From positions 1 through 64,000 of the forward strand of contig JBJHCY010000013.1 of the NCBI GenBank assembly GCA_050486265.1: 64,000 bases of DNA, in the 5' to 3' direction. The position numbers and the translations under genes are program-made. The notes below the pieces were generated by a model, which saw only the letters and a list, made by a program, of their open reading frames with translations, ran no database searches and had not been told where the DNA came from. Every line of letters starts with the position of its first letter. The stretch's first letter is position 1. Shown in pieces: positions 42,065 through 50,946 of the stretch. Source of the stretch: SLFH01 sp050486265. Lineage in GTDB: Bacteria > Planctomycetota > Phycisphaerae > Phycisphaerales > UBA1924.

Positions 42065-43183
42065 TTGGAGAAAACCGAAGACATCGTCATCGTCGGCGCA
42101 GGCCCCATCGGCATCGAGACCGCCGCCCTCCTCAAACGCCGCGGCCTCCACGCCCGACACATCGACGCCGGCCCCATCGCCGCAACCCTCGACTGGTGGG
42201 CCCCCGGCACCAAGTTCTTCTCAAGCCCCGAACGCCTCGAAATCGCCGGCGTCCCCCTCGTCACACGCGACCAGGAAAAGGCCACACGCGAGGAATACAT
42301 GGCCTACCTCCGCGCCGTCGCAACACAATACAAACTCCCCATCGAAACCTACACCAAGCTCATCGACGCCGAACGCATCGATGCGCACAGCGCGCCCTCC
42401 CCCGAGTCCTCCCGCTTCCGCCTCACACTCCGCCGCGAACCATCAGGCCCCGCCAGCCCCAATTCAAGCCCGCAACCCACCGAAACCGTCCTCGCCAAAA
42501 ACCTCATCCTCGCCACCGGCAACATGGACCTCCCACGCCTCATCGGCGTCCCAGGCGAAACCACAACCCCGTGGGTCTCCCACTACCTGCAAGACCCCCA
42601 CCACTACTACAGCAAAACCGTCCTCATCGTCGGCGGCAAGAACTCCGCCGTCGAAGCCGCGATCCGCCTCTACCGCGTCGGCGCCAAGGTCGCCGTCAGC
42701 TACCGCCGCGACCGCTTCGACCCCGAACGCATCAAGTACTGGCTGCTGCCCGAGCTCGAATGGCTCATCGACAAGGGCCGCATCGTCTTCCACCCCGAAA
42801 CCGTCCCCGACAACTTCGAGCCCGGCGCAACCACACTCCGCCGCCTGAACCCCGACGCAATCAAAGAGCACGGCAGCGAACGCTTCAAAACCGCAAGCGA
42901 CTTCGTCCTCCTCCTCACCGGCTACGACCAGGACAAAACCCTCTTCAAAAAACTCGGCGTCGAACTCATCGGTGAAGAACAACACCCCGCCTTCGACCGC
43001 GAAACCATGCAGACCAACATCCAAGGCCTCTTCGTCGCCGGCACCGCAACCGGCGGCAGCCAGAAACGCGCCAAAGTCTTCATCGAAACAAGCCATGTCC
43101 ACGCACAACGAATCGCCGCAACACTCGCCGGCGACAAAACCAACACCCCCGACCCCGAATACGGCCGCCTCGAAGAAGCATAA
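42065..43183 (+). CDS. ypdA: YpdA-family FAD-dependent disulfide reductase-like protein
   Basis: 372 residues. FAD motif EDIVIVGAGPIGIETAALLKRR at the N-terminus, NAD(P) motif TVLIVGGKNSAVEAAIRLYR mid-protein and VAGTATGGSQKRAKVFIET at the end. This is the YpdA/bacillithiol disulfide reductase group, which lacks the usual CxxC. The start is TTG 42065, following AGGACACC about 10 bases upstream; no ATG occurs before conserved sequence. A BshB1-like gene in the same window fits bacillithiol or a similar thiol. Confidence 0.82.
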   Translation: MEKTEDIVIVGAGPIGIETAALLKRRGLHARHIDAGPIAATLDWWAPGTKFFSSPERLEIAGVPLVTRDQEKATREEYMAYLRAVATQYKLPIETYTKLIDAERIDAHSAPSPESSRFRLTLRREPSGPASPNSSPQPTETVLAKNLILATGNMDLPRLIGVPGETTTPWVSHYLQDPHHYYSKTVLIVGGKNSAVEAAIRLYRVGAKVAVSYRRDRFDPERIKYWLLPELEWLIDKGRIVFHPETVPDNFEPGATTLRRLNPDAIKEHGSERFKTASDFVLLLTGYDQDKTLFKKLGVELIGEEQHPAFDRETMQTNIQGLFVAGTATGGSQKRAKVFIETSHVHAQRIAATLAGDKTNTPDPEYGRLEEA

Positions 43184-43237
43184 AGCCAAGCGTTGCCCGA
43201 CCCACCGAGCCGGGTTCGCAGAGCGCAGGGCGCGAAA

Positions 43238-43331
43238 CAGACCGTGGCCCGGGCGTCCCGCCCGGGCGAACGCGCTGCCATCAATCCCCACCCCCTTGAC
43301 GCCGACCTCTGAGCAAAGCGAAGAGCCGGGT
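43238..43331 (+). repeat. Composite dispersed repeat, copy b
   Basis: GCCCGGGCG palindrome at about 43246-43270 (reading GTGGCCCGGGCGTCCC) and the 34-bp hairpin repeat at 43298-43331 (GACGCCGACCTCTGAGCAAA...). The same two elements are found in inverted order at 167-260. Confidence 0.7.
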
Positions 43332-43375
43332 CACACCCCCATCGACACCAACCCCACCACCGACAATCCCACCGT

Positions 43376-43710
43376 CGTGCCACCGACCTCCAAAGGAGGT
43401 CGGTGCTCCCCACAAGCAATCTACAACAATCAAAACTCCATCCCCGCCACAAATCCCCAAACCCTCGACACCAACCTCTGAGCAAAGCAAAAAGCCGGGT
43501 CAAACCCCCGCTCGCCCTCTACCCCTACAAACCCTCTCGACTCTCGCCTCTCTCCCCCTCGACCCACTCGCTCGCGCAGCGAGCGCCTCGCCCGCAAAGC
43601 GGGCGATGGGCTGTAGCCACGGGTGGAGCACAGGCCGAAGCGCAGCGCAGGACAGTGCGCAACCCGTGGAAAGCCCCCAAAAACAAAACCGCTCCGAAGG
43701 AGCGGAGGAA
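43376..43710. repeat. ~330-bp intergenic repeat, copy 1
   Basis: Contains a 34-bp hairpin repeat at 43467-43500, a CT-rich tract, and a nearly invariant ~130-bp end (43581-43710) reading GGCTGTAGCCACGGGTGGAG and later CGCTCCGAAGGAGCGGAGG. Copy 2 lies 1.07 kb further on, in the same orientation. The two flank the gene at 43727-44377. Confidence 0.8.
43467..43500 (+). repeat. 34-bp palindromic repeat, copy c
   Basis: Diverged copy (AGCAAAGCAAAAAGCCGGGT end) inside the larger repeat. Confidence 0.7.
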
Positions 43711-43726
43711 CTCACCACAATGAGAA

Positions 43727-44377
43727 TCAGCCCCCGACAACGCCCCCGCGCCGCGCAAGACCCGCACGACGCTCATTGATCGCCTGCGCCACACCGAAAA
43801 TCGTCATCAGAATCGCGACCATCAGCAACAGCATAAATCCAGTCCGCCGCCACCAAGACTCCTCCCAAACCGCGGCGAACAGCGGGTACATATCCTGCCC
43901 CCACATCGACTCGGAAAACCGCTGCACGACAACCATCGCCACCGCGCTAAGAAACGCATCGAGCGTCATCATCGCGAACATCACGGGCAACGCAATCGGC
44001 ACAACAACCGCCGCAAGCCTCAGCATCCGAACCGGGCTGTACTCCAGCGCCCCAGGCCGCCTCACAGGTTTGTCTTCGCCATCCTTCATCCAGAAGGCGT
44101 ACAAAAACCAGCGAACACGCCCGGGCAGCAGCTTCACCACAACGACCAGAAACCCGCCCACAAGCACGAGCCCGATCGTGCCGCCCAGCCTCTGTTCAGA
44201 CACTTCGACCCCAAGAAACTCACGAGGCCCGATCGCCGCGGCAAGCCCCTGAGTGACAAGCCGCCACACCGCCACAAACAGCAACCCGATCGCAACAAAC
44301 GAGAGACCCGCAACCACACGAAGCTTCCCACGCACCCGCGGCGACAAATGATCCAAACTGTACCGACCATCACGCAA
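43727..44377 (-). CDS. Uncharacterised membrane protein
   Basis: 216 residues, four to five hydrophobic helices (VVAGLSFVAIGLLFVAVWRLV, GTIGLVLVGGFLVVVVKLLPG, and a terminal FMLLLMVAILMTIFGVAQAI). The start is TTG 44377 with AAGGAGG 7 bases upstream; an ATG nearby is out of frame. Flanked on both sides by copies of a ~330-bp direct repeat. No family recognised. Confidence 0.6.
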   Translation of the reverse strand: MRDGRYSLDHLSPRVRGKLRVVAGLSFVAIGLLFVAVWRLVTQGLAAAIGPREFLGVEVSEQRLGGTIGLVLVGGFLVVVVKLLPGRVRWFLYAFWMKDGEDKPVRRPGALEYSPVRMLRLAAVVVPIALPVMFAMMTLDAFLSAVAMVVVQRFSESMWGQDMYPLFAAVWEESWWRRTGFMLLLMVAILMTIFGVAQAINERRAGLARRGGVVGG

Positions 44378-44449
44378 CCGCCGCCCTCCTTCCCATCTCC
44401 GCCGAGTCTACCGCCAAACAACCGACCACACAAGCACTTTCCATGACCG

Positions 44450-44768
44450 CACTGTCGTGCCTCCCATCTCCAAAGGAAGTAGGTGCTCCCCCAAAGCGAT
44501 CCACATCACAAACCGATCCCTACCCCTCGACGCCGACCTCTGAGCAAAGCGAAGAGTCGGGTTTCCTCCCCCGATCGACCTCTACCCCTACCAACCCTCT
44601 CGCCTCTCTCCCTTTCGACTCTCTCGCTCGCTCCGCGAGCGCCTCGCCCGCAAAACGGGCGATGGGCTGTAGCCACGGGTGGAGCACAGGCCGAAGCGCA
44701 GCGCAGGACAGTGCGCAACCCGTGGAAAGCATCCCCAAAAACAAAACCGCTCCGAAGGAGCGGAGGAA
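44450..44768. repeat. ~330-bp intergenic repeat, copy 2
   Basis: Same order of elements as copy 1: AAAGGAAGTAGGTGCTCCCC, 34-bp hairpin repeat at 44529-44562, CT-rich tract, then the conserved end (44637-44768). The end differs from copy 1 at few positions. Confidence 0.8.
44529..44562 (+). repeat. 34-bp palindromic repeat, copy d
   Basis: Consensus-like copy ending GAAGAGTCGGGT. Confidence 0.75.
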
Positions 44769-44868
44769 CCCTTGGCGGCACGCCTGACTCAAACCCGCTC
44801 ACCAACACACCCCGTCACCACACAGTCACCAAAGAACACAGATTGCAACGAACTAAAGACCGCAAGCT

Positions 44869-45282
44869 TCATCGATACAGCGTTCCGACATACACATCAA
44901 CAACCGGCTCGTCATCAGAACTGTCATCCGACGGTAAAGTCGCACTAAAAAAGATGCCTGCTCGGTGAAAAACCCATGTCACTCGATTCGGTCTAGACCG
45001 GGAGCCCTTGTGCCCGAAGAATGTCTCAAGCTCCCTTGCAGTGATCGGCTTCTTCCATAGAGCCGCATGCTCGTAGGCCGCTCTCACCTTTTTCTCAGGG
45101 CTCATGCGGGTGAAAGTCTCGGGATCACCGAGCGGATGCTCGGCCAGGAATGTCAGCGGAAGCGCTTCCACACCCGGCGCAGGGAGCGCATGAAGCTCTT
45201 CCTCATACTGCACCGCCTGTCTGCAGGAAACGCACGCAACAGTCGCCGCAAGCAGAACCAGTTTCACTGAGAGCTTGACCAT
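44869..45282 (-). CDS. Small exported protein, possible lipoprotein
   Basis: 137 residues from ATG 45282: hydrophobic leader LVLLAATVACVSCRQ with Cys after a short leader (ACVSC, not a strict lipobox). The mature part contains TRMSPEKKVRAAYEHAALWKK and a C-terminal FFSATLPSDDSSDDEPVVDV. G+C is lower than in neighbours. Unknown function. Confidence 0.55.
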   Translation of the reverse strand: MVKLSVKLVLLAATVACVSCRQAVQYEEELHALPAPGVEALPLTFLAEHPLGDPETFTRMSPEKKVRAAYEHAALWKKPITARELETFFGHKGSRSRPNRVTWVFHRAGIFFSATLPSDDSSDDEPVVDVYVGTLYR

Positions 45283-45513
45283 CGATCCGCCCCGATCAGT
45301 GGCGCTCGCACGAAGGACGCCCAGACACAACCACAGCCTAACGGCTACTCGAGCCGAGGCCAAGCCCTTTCTACCTCAAGCAACGCAAAATGCAGGCCGC
45401 GTGCGAAACGGATACCTATCGCATTGGCAGAGACCACCCACCCGCGCGCGCAAAAACACGACGATACACCCCCTCGCCCTTGAACCCGACCCCCAACCCC
45501 ATACCTTCGCGGC

Positions 45514-45864
45514 ATGCAAGCCGCACAAGACCCACTCGCTGACTTCACCCCCGAAGAGATCGAAGAGGCCACCCACGCCCTCCTCGACGACTGGTGCAAG
45601 CCCGGCTTCTCCGAGCTCGATCTCAGCCGCACCCACGAGCTCACCCTGCGGCAGATCCTCGCCCTCGCCTCACGCCCCGCCTTCCAATCAGCCCTCGAAA
45701 CACTCCGAGCCCTCAAACAACTCCGCGCCCCCGCCATAGAACTGGCGACGCGCCAACTCATCCACGAACGCCTCTGCAACCTCGCCCAACACGAACCCAT
45801 CAACGGCGCCTTCGCCAAAGAACTCCGCCTCGCCATCAAACAGTTGATGGAACTCTTCCCTCAG
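45514..45864 (+). pseudogene. Uncertain gene without a stop at its apparent end
   Basis: From ATG 45514 about 117 residues look protein-like (MQAAQDPLADFTPEEIEEA, LDLSRTHELTLRQILALAS, LIHERLCNLAQHEPINGAF). After LMELFPQP the frame turns into proline-rich sequence antisense to the next gene and stays open for 1.7 kb into pheT. Either the stop codon was lost or a frameshift lies near 45860. End coordinate is an estimate. Function unknown. Confidence 0.4.
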
Positions 45865-45949
45865 CCTCCTACCCAATCTCGTGGCACATGCGTCCCGCCT
45901 ACTCCGAACCCCGCGCCCAGCGCCCCACTCCCCGCGCCCTGGCGAAGCC

Positions 45950-46441
45950 CTATCGCTGCCACGCCAACCCCGCAAGCCGATCCACAAGCTGCCGCGCCGC
46001 CTCGCCGTCCGCATCATCCGCATCCACACTCACCGCAACGATCTCGCGACGCCCCTCGCGCGAAACCGAGATCACCGCGACCGGCCGATCAGGCAACGGC
46101 ACAAAGCTCTCCGCCGACGCGATCCGGAACGGATGGTCCGGACGCAACAACGCCGAATCCTCGAGCAGACGCCACAAACGCTCAACCTGCCGATGGTCCA
46201 GCGTCCGCGTCCGCGCCGGATAGCTCGCGGCAACCGCCCCCTCACCGATCGCCGCACGCAGCGAGCCGTCAGGCTCCACGATGTACTGCGCCGGCCTCGC
46301 CCAACGCGCAGGCCGCTCACCCTCAGCAGGCGGCGCATACACCGTCACCGCCAACGCAAAGTCATCCGGCGGCAAGTTCTCCACCGTCCGATACGCCGTC
46401 GTACACCCCGAAGCCAAAACACCAAACAACAACGCCAGCAC
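45950..46441 (-). CDS. Predicted lipoprotein
   Basis: 163 residues from GTG 46441: VLALLFGVLASGC is a signal with lipobox LASGC. Mature domain has AVTVYAPPAEGERPARW, YIVEPDGSLRAAIGEG and VAVISVSREGRREIVAVSVD, beta-rich. The start lies beside a GC hairpin repeat (46449-46476). An open frame extends upstream without homologous look. Function unknown. Confidence 0.65.
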   Translation of the reverse strand: MLALLFGVLASGCTTAYRTVENLPPDDFALAVTVYAPPAEGERPARWARPAQYIVEPDGSLRAAIGEGAVAASYPARTRTLDHRQVERLWRLLEDSALLRPDHPFRIASAESFVPLPDRPVAVISVSREGRREIVAVSVDADDADGEAARQLVDRLAGLAWQR

Positions 46442-46448
46442 GAAAGAC

Positions 46449-46476
46449 CTGTGGCACTGGCGGCTCGCCCGCCAGT
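46449..46476. repeat. GC hairpin repeat (ACTGGCGG/CCGCCAGT), copy 1
   Basis: CTGTGGCACTGGCGG, then CTCG and CCCGCCAGT. Identical apart from one loop base to 48796-48823. Eight-pair hairpin between genes. Confidence 0.7.
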
Positions 46477-46670
46477 CTCCCCTCCCAAGTGGCACGGCTC
46501 GCCGAGCCCTGTCTCCCCCCTCTACCCAACCTCCGCTCGCCTGCTCGCCTGCTCGCCTCTCCCCCCTCACCCGGCAAAGCCGGGCGACCCAACACCCCAC
46601 GCCCCACACCCCACACCCCGCACGGGCCAAACGCCCGTGCGCGCTCTTTTCGCGTCTACCCTTCTGCCCC

Positions 46671-48785
46671 ATGGATATCAGCCTCCGCTGGATCAATCAG
46701 TACCTCAGCCCGGGCGACCTCACGGCACACGAAGCCGACGAGCTCCTCACCGCCACGGGGTTCCCGCTCGAAGAAGTCCGCCCGCTCCCGAGCGGCGACA
46801 CCTTCCTCGATGTGGAGGTTACCTCCAACAGAGGCGACTGCCTCTGCCATGTCGGTCTGGCGCGTGAAATCGCCGCCTCCGCCGCCGCTGCAACCCCAAG
46901 ACGCCTCAAACTCCCTCCCTTCAAGCTCTCTAGAGGCCGAGGCCCCGTCGCCGATCAGCTCACCCTCCGCAACACCACGCCGGAGGTCTGCCCCCGCTTC
47001 ACCGCCCGCGTCATCCGGGGCGTCAAGGTCGGCCCCAGCCCCGCCTGGCTCGCAGAACGCCTCGAAGCCGTCGGCCAGCGGCCCATCAACAACATCGTCG
47101 ATGTCACCAACTTCATCACCTTCGAGCTCGGCCACCCCTGCCATGTCTTCGATCTGGCCCGCCTCGCCGGCCGAACCCTCGAAATCCGCTACGCACGCGA
47201 CGCCGAGCCCCTCACCACGCTCGACGGCAAGGCCCGAAAGCTCCGTAAGACCGACCTCGTCGTCGCCGATAGCGAGCGGGCCCAGTCCCTCGCCGGCGTC
47301 ATCGGCGGACAGGATTCAGAAGTCACAGACCAGACCGTCGACATCGTCCTCGAAATGGCGACCTGGGACCCCGTCACCGTCCGCACCGCCGCCCGGGCCC
47401 ACAACATCCGCACCGACGCGAGCTACCGCTTCGAGCGAGGCGTCTCCCCCCTGGAAATCCCCGACGCCGCCGCAAGGGCCGCCGCACTCATCCTCGAAGT
47501 CGCCGGGGGCGAGCTCGCCGACGGCATGCTCGACGAGGGCGCCCCGCTCCCCGAGCCGCGCTCGGTCGACATGCGCCCCAGCCGCTGCGAAGAGATCCTC
47601 GGCGACACCATCCCCGTCGCCGAGATGATCCACAACCTCCGAGCCCTCGAGATCAGCGTCGAGCAGATCGACGACGACACCCTCCGCTGCGAAATCCCCC
47701 CCTTCCGAGGCGACCTCTCCCGCGAGATCGACCTGATCGAGGAAGTCGCCCGAACCCGCGGGCTCGACGCGGTCCCCGTCGCCGAGATGCTCGCCCTCCG
47801 CGTCCAGCCGCCGCAGGAAGAACAGCGGGCGCTGCGCGAGATCGGCTCGGTCCTCACCGGGCTCGGTTTCTACGAGACCGTCACCTTCAGCTTCGTCTCA
47901 CCCGCCGCCGCCGAGCCCTTCACGCCCAACGGTCTCGCCGCCATCAGCGTCGACGACGACCGGCGCGGTGCCGAGCCGACCCTCCGCCCCAGCGTCCTGC
48001 CCGGCCTGCTCGCCTGCCGACGCGCCAACCAGCACGCCCAGGCCGACCCGCCCGGAGGCGTCCGCCTCTACGAACGCTCCGCCGTCTTCGCCGAGAAACC
48101 CGGCAAGCATGGCCCAGAGACCGACGAACACCGCCGACTCGCCATGCTCATGGATGTCCCGGGAACCGGACGCAAGCGTTCCGAAGACGACCTGCAGACC
48201 GGCGTCCGCCAGCTCCGCGGCGTCATCGAAGCCCTCGCCCGCGCGATGGCCGGGCCCGACGCCCGCCTCGATCTGGACCCCCACTCCCCGAGTTGCAGTG
48301 CATTCGATGCAAGCGCCTGCGCCAAGGTCATGCTCGCGGCCGGACCCGAATCGCCTCGCCGCAACATCGGCTGGATCGGCCTGATCGCCCCGGGCGTGCT
48401 CAAGCAGTACGACCTGCAGATCCCCGCTGTCGCGGCCGAGCTCGAGATCGACGCGCTCGTGCACTTCTACCCGCCCAAGGCCGCCGTCAACCCCCTCGCC
48501 CAGTTCCCGGGCATCGAACGCGACCTCTCGCTCGTGCTCGATGAGCGGGCGCAGTGGGCCGAGGTCGAGCGGATCGTCCGCGACGCCTCGCCCGACAAGA
48601 TGGAATCCCTCGCTTTCGTCGGCGTCTACCGAGGCCAGCAGGTCGGCAAGGGCAAAAAGTCCCTCACCCTCCGCGTCCGCTTCCGCGACGAAGAACGCAC
48701 CCTCCGCCACGAAGAGGTCGACCCCCAGATGGACGCCCTTATCCAACGCTTCAGAAACGATCTGAACGCCGAAATCAGGGCTTAG
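46671..48785 (+). CDS. pheT: Phenylalanyl-tRNA synthetase beta subunit, lacking the OB insert
   Basis: 704 residues rather than the usual ~795. MDISLRWINQYLSPGDLTAHEA leads directly to LDVEVTSNRGDCLCHVGLAREIA, so the ~115-residue tRNA-binding (EMAP/OB) domain normally between these parts is absent. B3/B4 (INNIVDVTNFITFELGHPCHVFD, HNIRTDASYRFERGVSP), B5 and the FDX-ACB end (PGIERDLSLVLDE...) are present. ATG 46671. No pheS next to it. Confidence 0.9.
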   Translation: MDISLRWINQYLSPGDLTAHEADELLTATGFPLEEVRPLPSGDTFLDVEVTSNRGDCLCHVGLAREIAASAAAATPRRLKLPPFKLSRGRGPVADQLTLRNTTPEVCPRFTARVIRGVKVGPSPAWLAERLEAVGQRPINNIVDVTNFITFELGHPCHVFDLARLAGRTLEIRYARDAEPLTTLDGKARKLRKTDLVVADSERAQSLAGVIGGQDSEVTDQTVDIVLEMATWDPVTVRTAARAHNIRTDASYRFERGVSPLEIPDAAARAAALILEVAGGELADGMLDEGAPLPEPRSVDMRPSRCEEILGDTIPVAEMIHNLRALEISVEQIDDDTLRCEIPPFRGDLSREIDLIEEVARTRGLDAVPVAEMLALRVQPPQEEQRALREIGSVLTGLGFYETVTFSFVSPAAAEPFTPNGLAAISVDDDRRGAEPTLRPSVLPGLLACRRANQHAQADPPGGVRLYERSAVFAEKPGKHGPETDEHRRLAMLMDVPGTGRKRSEDDLQTGVRQLRGVIEALARAMAGPDARLDLDPHSPSCSAFDASACAKVMLAAGPESPRRNIGWIGLIAPGVLKQYDLQIPAVAAELEIDALVHFYPPKAAVNPLAQFPGIERDLSLVLDERAQWAEVERIVRDASPDKMESLAFVGVYRGQQVGKGKKSLTLRVRFRDEERTLRHEEVDPQMDALIQRFRNDLNAEIRA

Positions 48786-48795
48786 GGCGACAGAT

Positions 48796-48823
48796 CTGTG
48801 GCACTGGCGGCTTGCCCGCCAGT
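48796..48823. repeat. GC hairpin repeat, copy 2
   Basis: Second copy of the ACTGGCGG/CCGCCAGT hairpin, 10 bases after the pheT stop, where it may help end transcription. Confidence 0.7.
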
Positions 48824-48907
48824 GTTTCCGGTGGCCAGGCGCCCAGCGCAGGGCGCGTGAAAGATCGTGGCCCGGGCGATAGCGCTGACACCGATCTCCA
48901 CAACTTG

Positions 48908-48941
48908 GACGCCGACCTCTGAGCAAAGCGAAGAGTCGGGT
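48908..48941 (+). repeat. 34-bp palindromic repeat, copy e
   Basis: Preceded at about 48866-48881 by a half copy of the GCCCGGGC palindrome, as in copies a and b. Confidence 0.75.
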
Positions 48942-49073
48942 CCCTTCCCGCCGCGCCAAGACACTGTCCGGCAAGCCGCCAGCGTCACATCGACCCACGG
49001 CCCGATCTTCCTCAACTCCGGCTCGCCTCTCTCGCCCGGCGAAGCCGGGCCCCCACGCCCAACACCCTTTCTC

Positions 49074-49107
49074 AAAAAACATCCGGCCCGGGCTAAGCCC
49101 GGGCCGG
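49074..49107 (-). terminator. Intrinsic terminator of the porin gene
   Basis: On the minus strand CCGGCCCGGGC, loop TTA, GCCCGGGCCGG, then ATG and TTTTTT; 33 bases after the porin stop. Confidence 0.88.
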
Positions 49108-49139
49108 AGTTGTTTTTCAGACTCGGTCAGGAACGCTGG

Positions 49140-50492
49140 TCAGTTGAGCAGCGAGGCCTGGATGCCGAAGCCGAACTCGGAGCCGTCGTCGCTGCCGAGG
49201 ATGTTGTGGCGGGAGAGCCCGGCGGTGCCGAGACCGATACCGGTCAGGGCCTCGTTGGCCTCGATCAGGCCGGAGGTCTTGTCGAAGGCGACGAAGAACT
49301 CACCTGTGACGCGGACGGCGTAGGAGCGCTCGATGGGGAACCAGTTCACGCCGAGGCGGATGAGGTTCTGGTTGTCCTCGTCGATGCCCAGGTCGCTGTC
49401 GAAGAAGAGGCCGTCGTAGCCGGCGTAGAGCTCGATCTGCTCGTCGACGAAGTAGCCGGCGCGGACCGCGAAGGCGAAGTGATCGGTCGAGGAGGCCTCG
49501 TCCGGATCGATGTGGGCGTAGTAGAAGTGTGCGGCGGCGCGGAAGCCGTCACCGCGGTACTCGACATCGGCGTCGATGAAGAACGCGTCGACATCGGCGG
49601 TGAAGCCGGTGTCGCCACCGCTCTGCCACAGGCCGCCGACACCGGCCCGCAGACCCTCGGGGGTGCCGCGGAAGGCGCTCTGTCCGACGAACGACTGACC
49701 GGGGTAGTTGCCCGAGAACTGGTCGCGGGTGCCCATGAAGTAGCCGTTGACGCGGGCGCCGAGGGCCCAGTCGGCCGAGTTGAAGGCGCCGATATCGGTG
49801 CCGGCCGAGCGGGCGCCGTCGCTGAAGTAGACCATGCCCTCGATCGCGTCCTGGCCGAAGCCGAGACCGAAGAACTCCTGGCGGTCGGTGCCCAGGATCT
49901 CGTAGGCCAGCGAGCGCTCCATGGCCTGCTGGTACTGCGCCGGGGCGGCCTCGAAGGTCTGCAGCGGGCGGCCGCGACCGAACTGGAAGAACATCCCGTT
50001 CTCGAAGTTGTAGGTACCGATGAAGTCGAGCAGGTCGATCGACGACGAGTTGGCGCCGGGGCCGTCACCGTTGTCGAAGTCGAAGTCGCCCATACCGAAG
50101 TCGCCGAGCCCGGAGGCGCCGACCTGGATGAAGTATTCAAAGTCGGGGCTGCCGACATTGCCGAAGAAGAACAGGTTGACGCGGGACAGCTGGCCGCCGT
50201 GGGCGAAGTCGCTGTTGCCGCGGTCTTCCTCGTTGTTCCCGAAGTTGAAGAAGTGACGGTACTGCCCGAAGAGGCCGACATTGATGCTGTTGTTGCCAGC
50301 ACTGTCGGTGAGGCCGAAGTGGCCGTTCTCGTGATAGGCGTTAGCCCCGGCCGCGAGCAGGCTGCTGCGGTTCTGGGCGTCACTGAGAAGCTCTGCACGC
50401 TGCGAGTTCTGAACATCGCTTGCGAGGCCCGCGCTCGAAGCGAGGGCGATCGCCGCACCGGCGAGCACACCAAAGGACTTGATCCGACTCAT
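49140..50492 (-). CDS. Outer-membrane porin (OprO/OprP-type beta-barrel)
   Basis: 450 residues. Signal peptide MSRIKSFGVLAGAAIALASSAGLA, then a coiled region (AELLSDAQNRSSLLAAG) and alternating beta-strand pattern (GLFGQYRHFFNFG, RVNLFFFGNVGSPDFEYFIQVG, FIGTYNFENGMFFQFGRGRP). Ends in an aromatic-poor SEFGFGIQASLLN, which could be the last strand. Family members pass phosphate or other anions; the adjacent PhoBR-like genes fit phosphate, but this is inference. ATG 50492, with AGGAA close upstream. Confidence 0.82.
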   Translation of the reverse strand: MSRIKSFGVLAGAAIALASSAGLASDVQNSQRAELLSDAQNRSSLLAAGANAYHENGHFGLTDSAGNNSINVGLFGQYRHFFNFGNNEEDRGNSDFAHGGQLSRVNLFFFGNVGSPDFEYFIQVGASGLGDFGMGDFDFDNGDGPGANSSSIDLLDFIGTYNFENGMFFQFGRGRPLQTFEAAPAQYQQAMERSLAYEILGTDRQEFFGLGFGQDAIEGMVYFSDGARSAGTDIGAFNSADWALGARVNGYFMGTRDQFSGNYPGQSFVGQSAFRGTPEGLRAGVGGLWQSGGDTGFTADVDAFFIDADVEYRGDGFRAAAHFYYAHIDPDEASSTDHFAFAVRAGYFVDEQIELYAGYDGLFFDSDLGIDEDNQNLIRLGVNWFPIERSYAVRVTGEFFVAFDKTSGLIEANEALTGIGLGTAGLSRHNILGSDDGSEFGFGIQASLLN

Positions 50493-50946
50493 TTCCTGAG
50501 ACTCCTTGCTTCGAACCAATGGGCCGCGTTCCACCACGGCCAGTGCGATCCACACCGTTCGAACCGGCACACACACCTTCCGGTATGTACGCCCCACGCT
50601 TTCGCCCGCCGACGCCGACGGGCCTGAATCCCCCCGCTCGCGGCACGGGCTGGAAACGCCCGAGAACCCCGTGAGCCGTCGGAGGGCAAGAGTATACGCC
50701 CGTTGCTAGCGGTCGCAAACTCTTGGTCAACACTTCTTCGGACGATCCGCCCGTGAACGCATGATTTTTCTCCCTCATCCCCCCGATTTTTCCTCAATAC
50801 GCCCCCCCGAACGACCGAGCCCGCACCTTCACCGAATCCACACAAACACGCGCTGGCGTCTTGCACCCCCCTCCCCGTATGCTGATCCCGCTCGCAACGG
50901 ACCCCGCAAGGCCCGACAAACACGCACCCCAAACAGGGGTATCCAC
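50493..50946. other. Divergent control region of porin and response regulator
   Basis: 454 bp with no coding feature. It carries the porin promoter candidate at 50691-50718. No clear pho box or promoter for the response regulator was found; the sequence just before 50947 (CAGGGGTATCCAC) supplies its ribosome site. Confidence 0.5.
50691..50718 (-). promoter_or_regulatory. Sigma-70-type promoter candidate for the porin
   Basis: On the minus strand TTGCGA, 16 bases, TATACT. It would give a 5' leader of about 190 nt. Confidence 0.45.

Noticed and set aside
43184..44868. CRISPR array or insertion sequence
   Set aside because: Repeats are few, unevenly spaced and without unique spacers; no transposase frame is present.
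45864..47628. Continuation of the frame from 45514 into pheT
   Set aside because: Ser/Pro-rich, antisense to a lipoprotein gene and off-frame in pheT; no protein-like composition.
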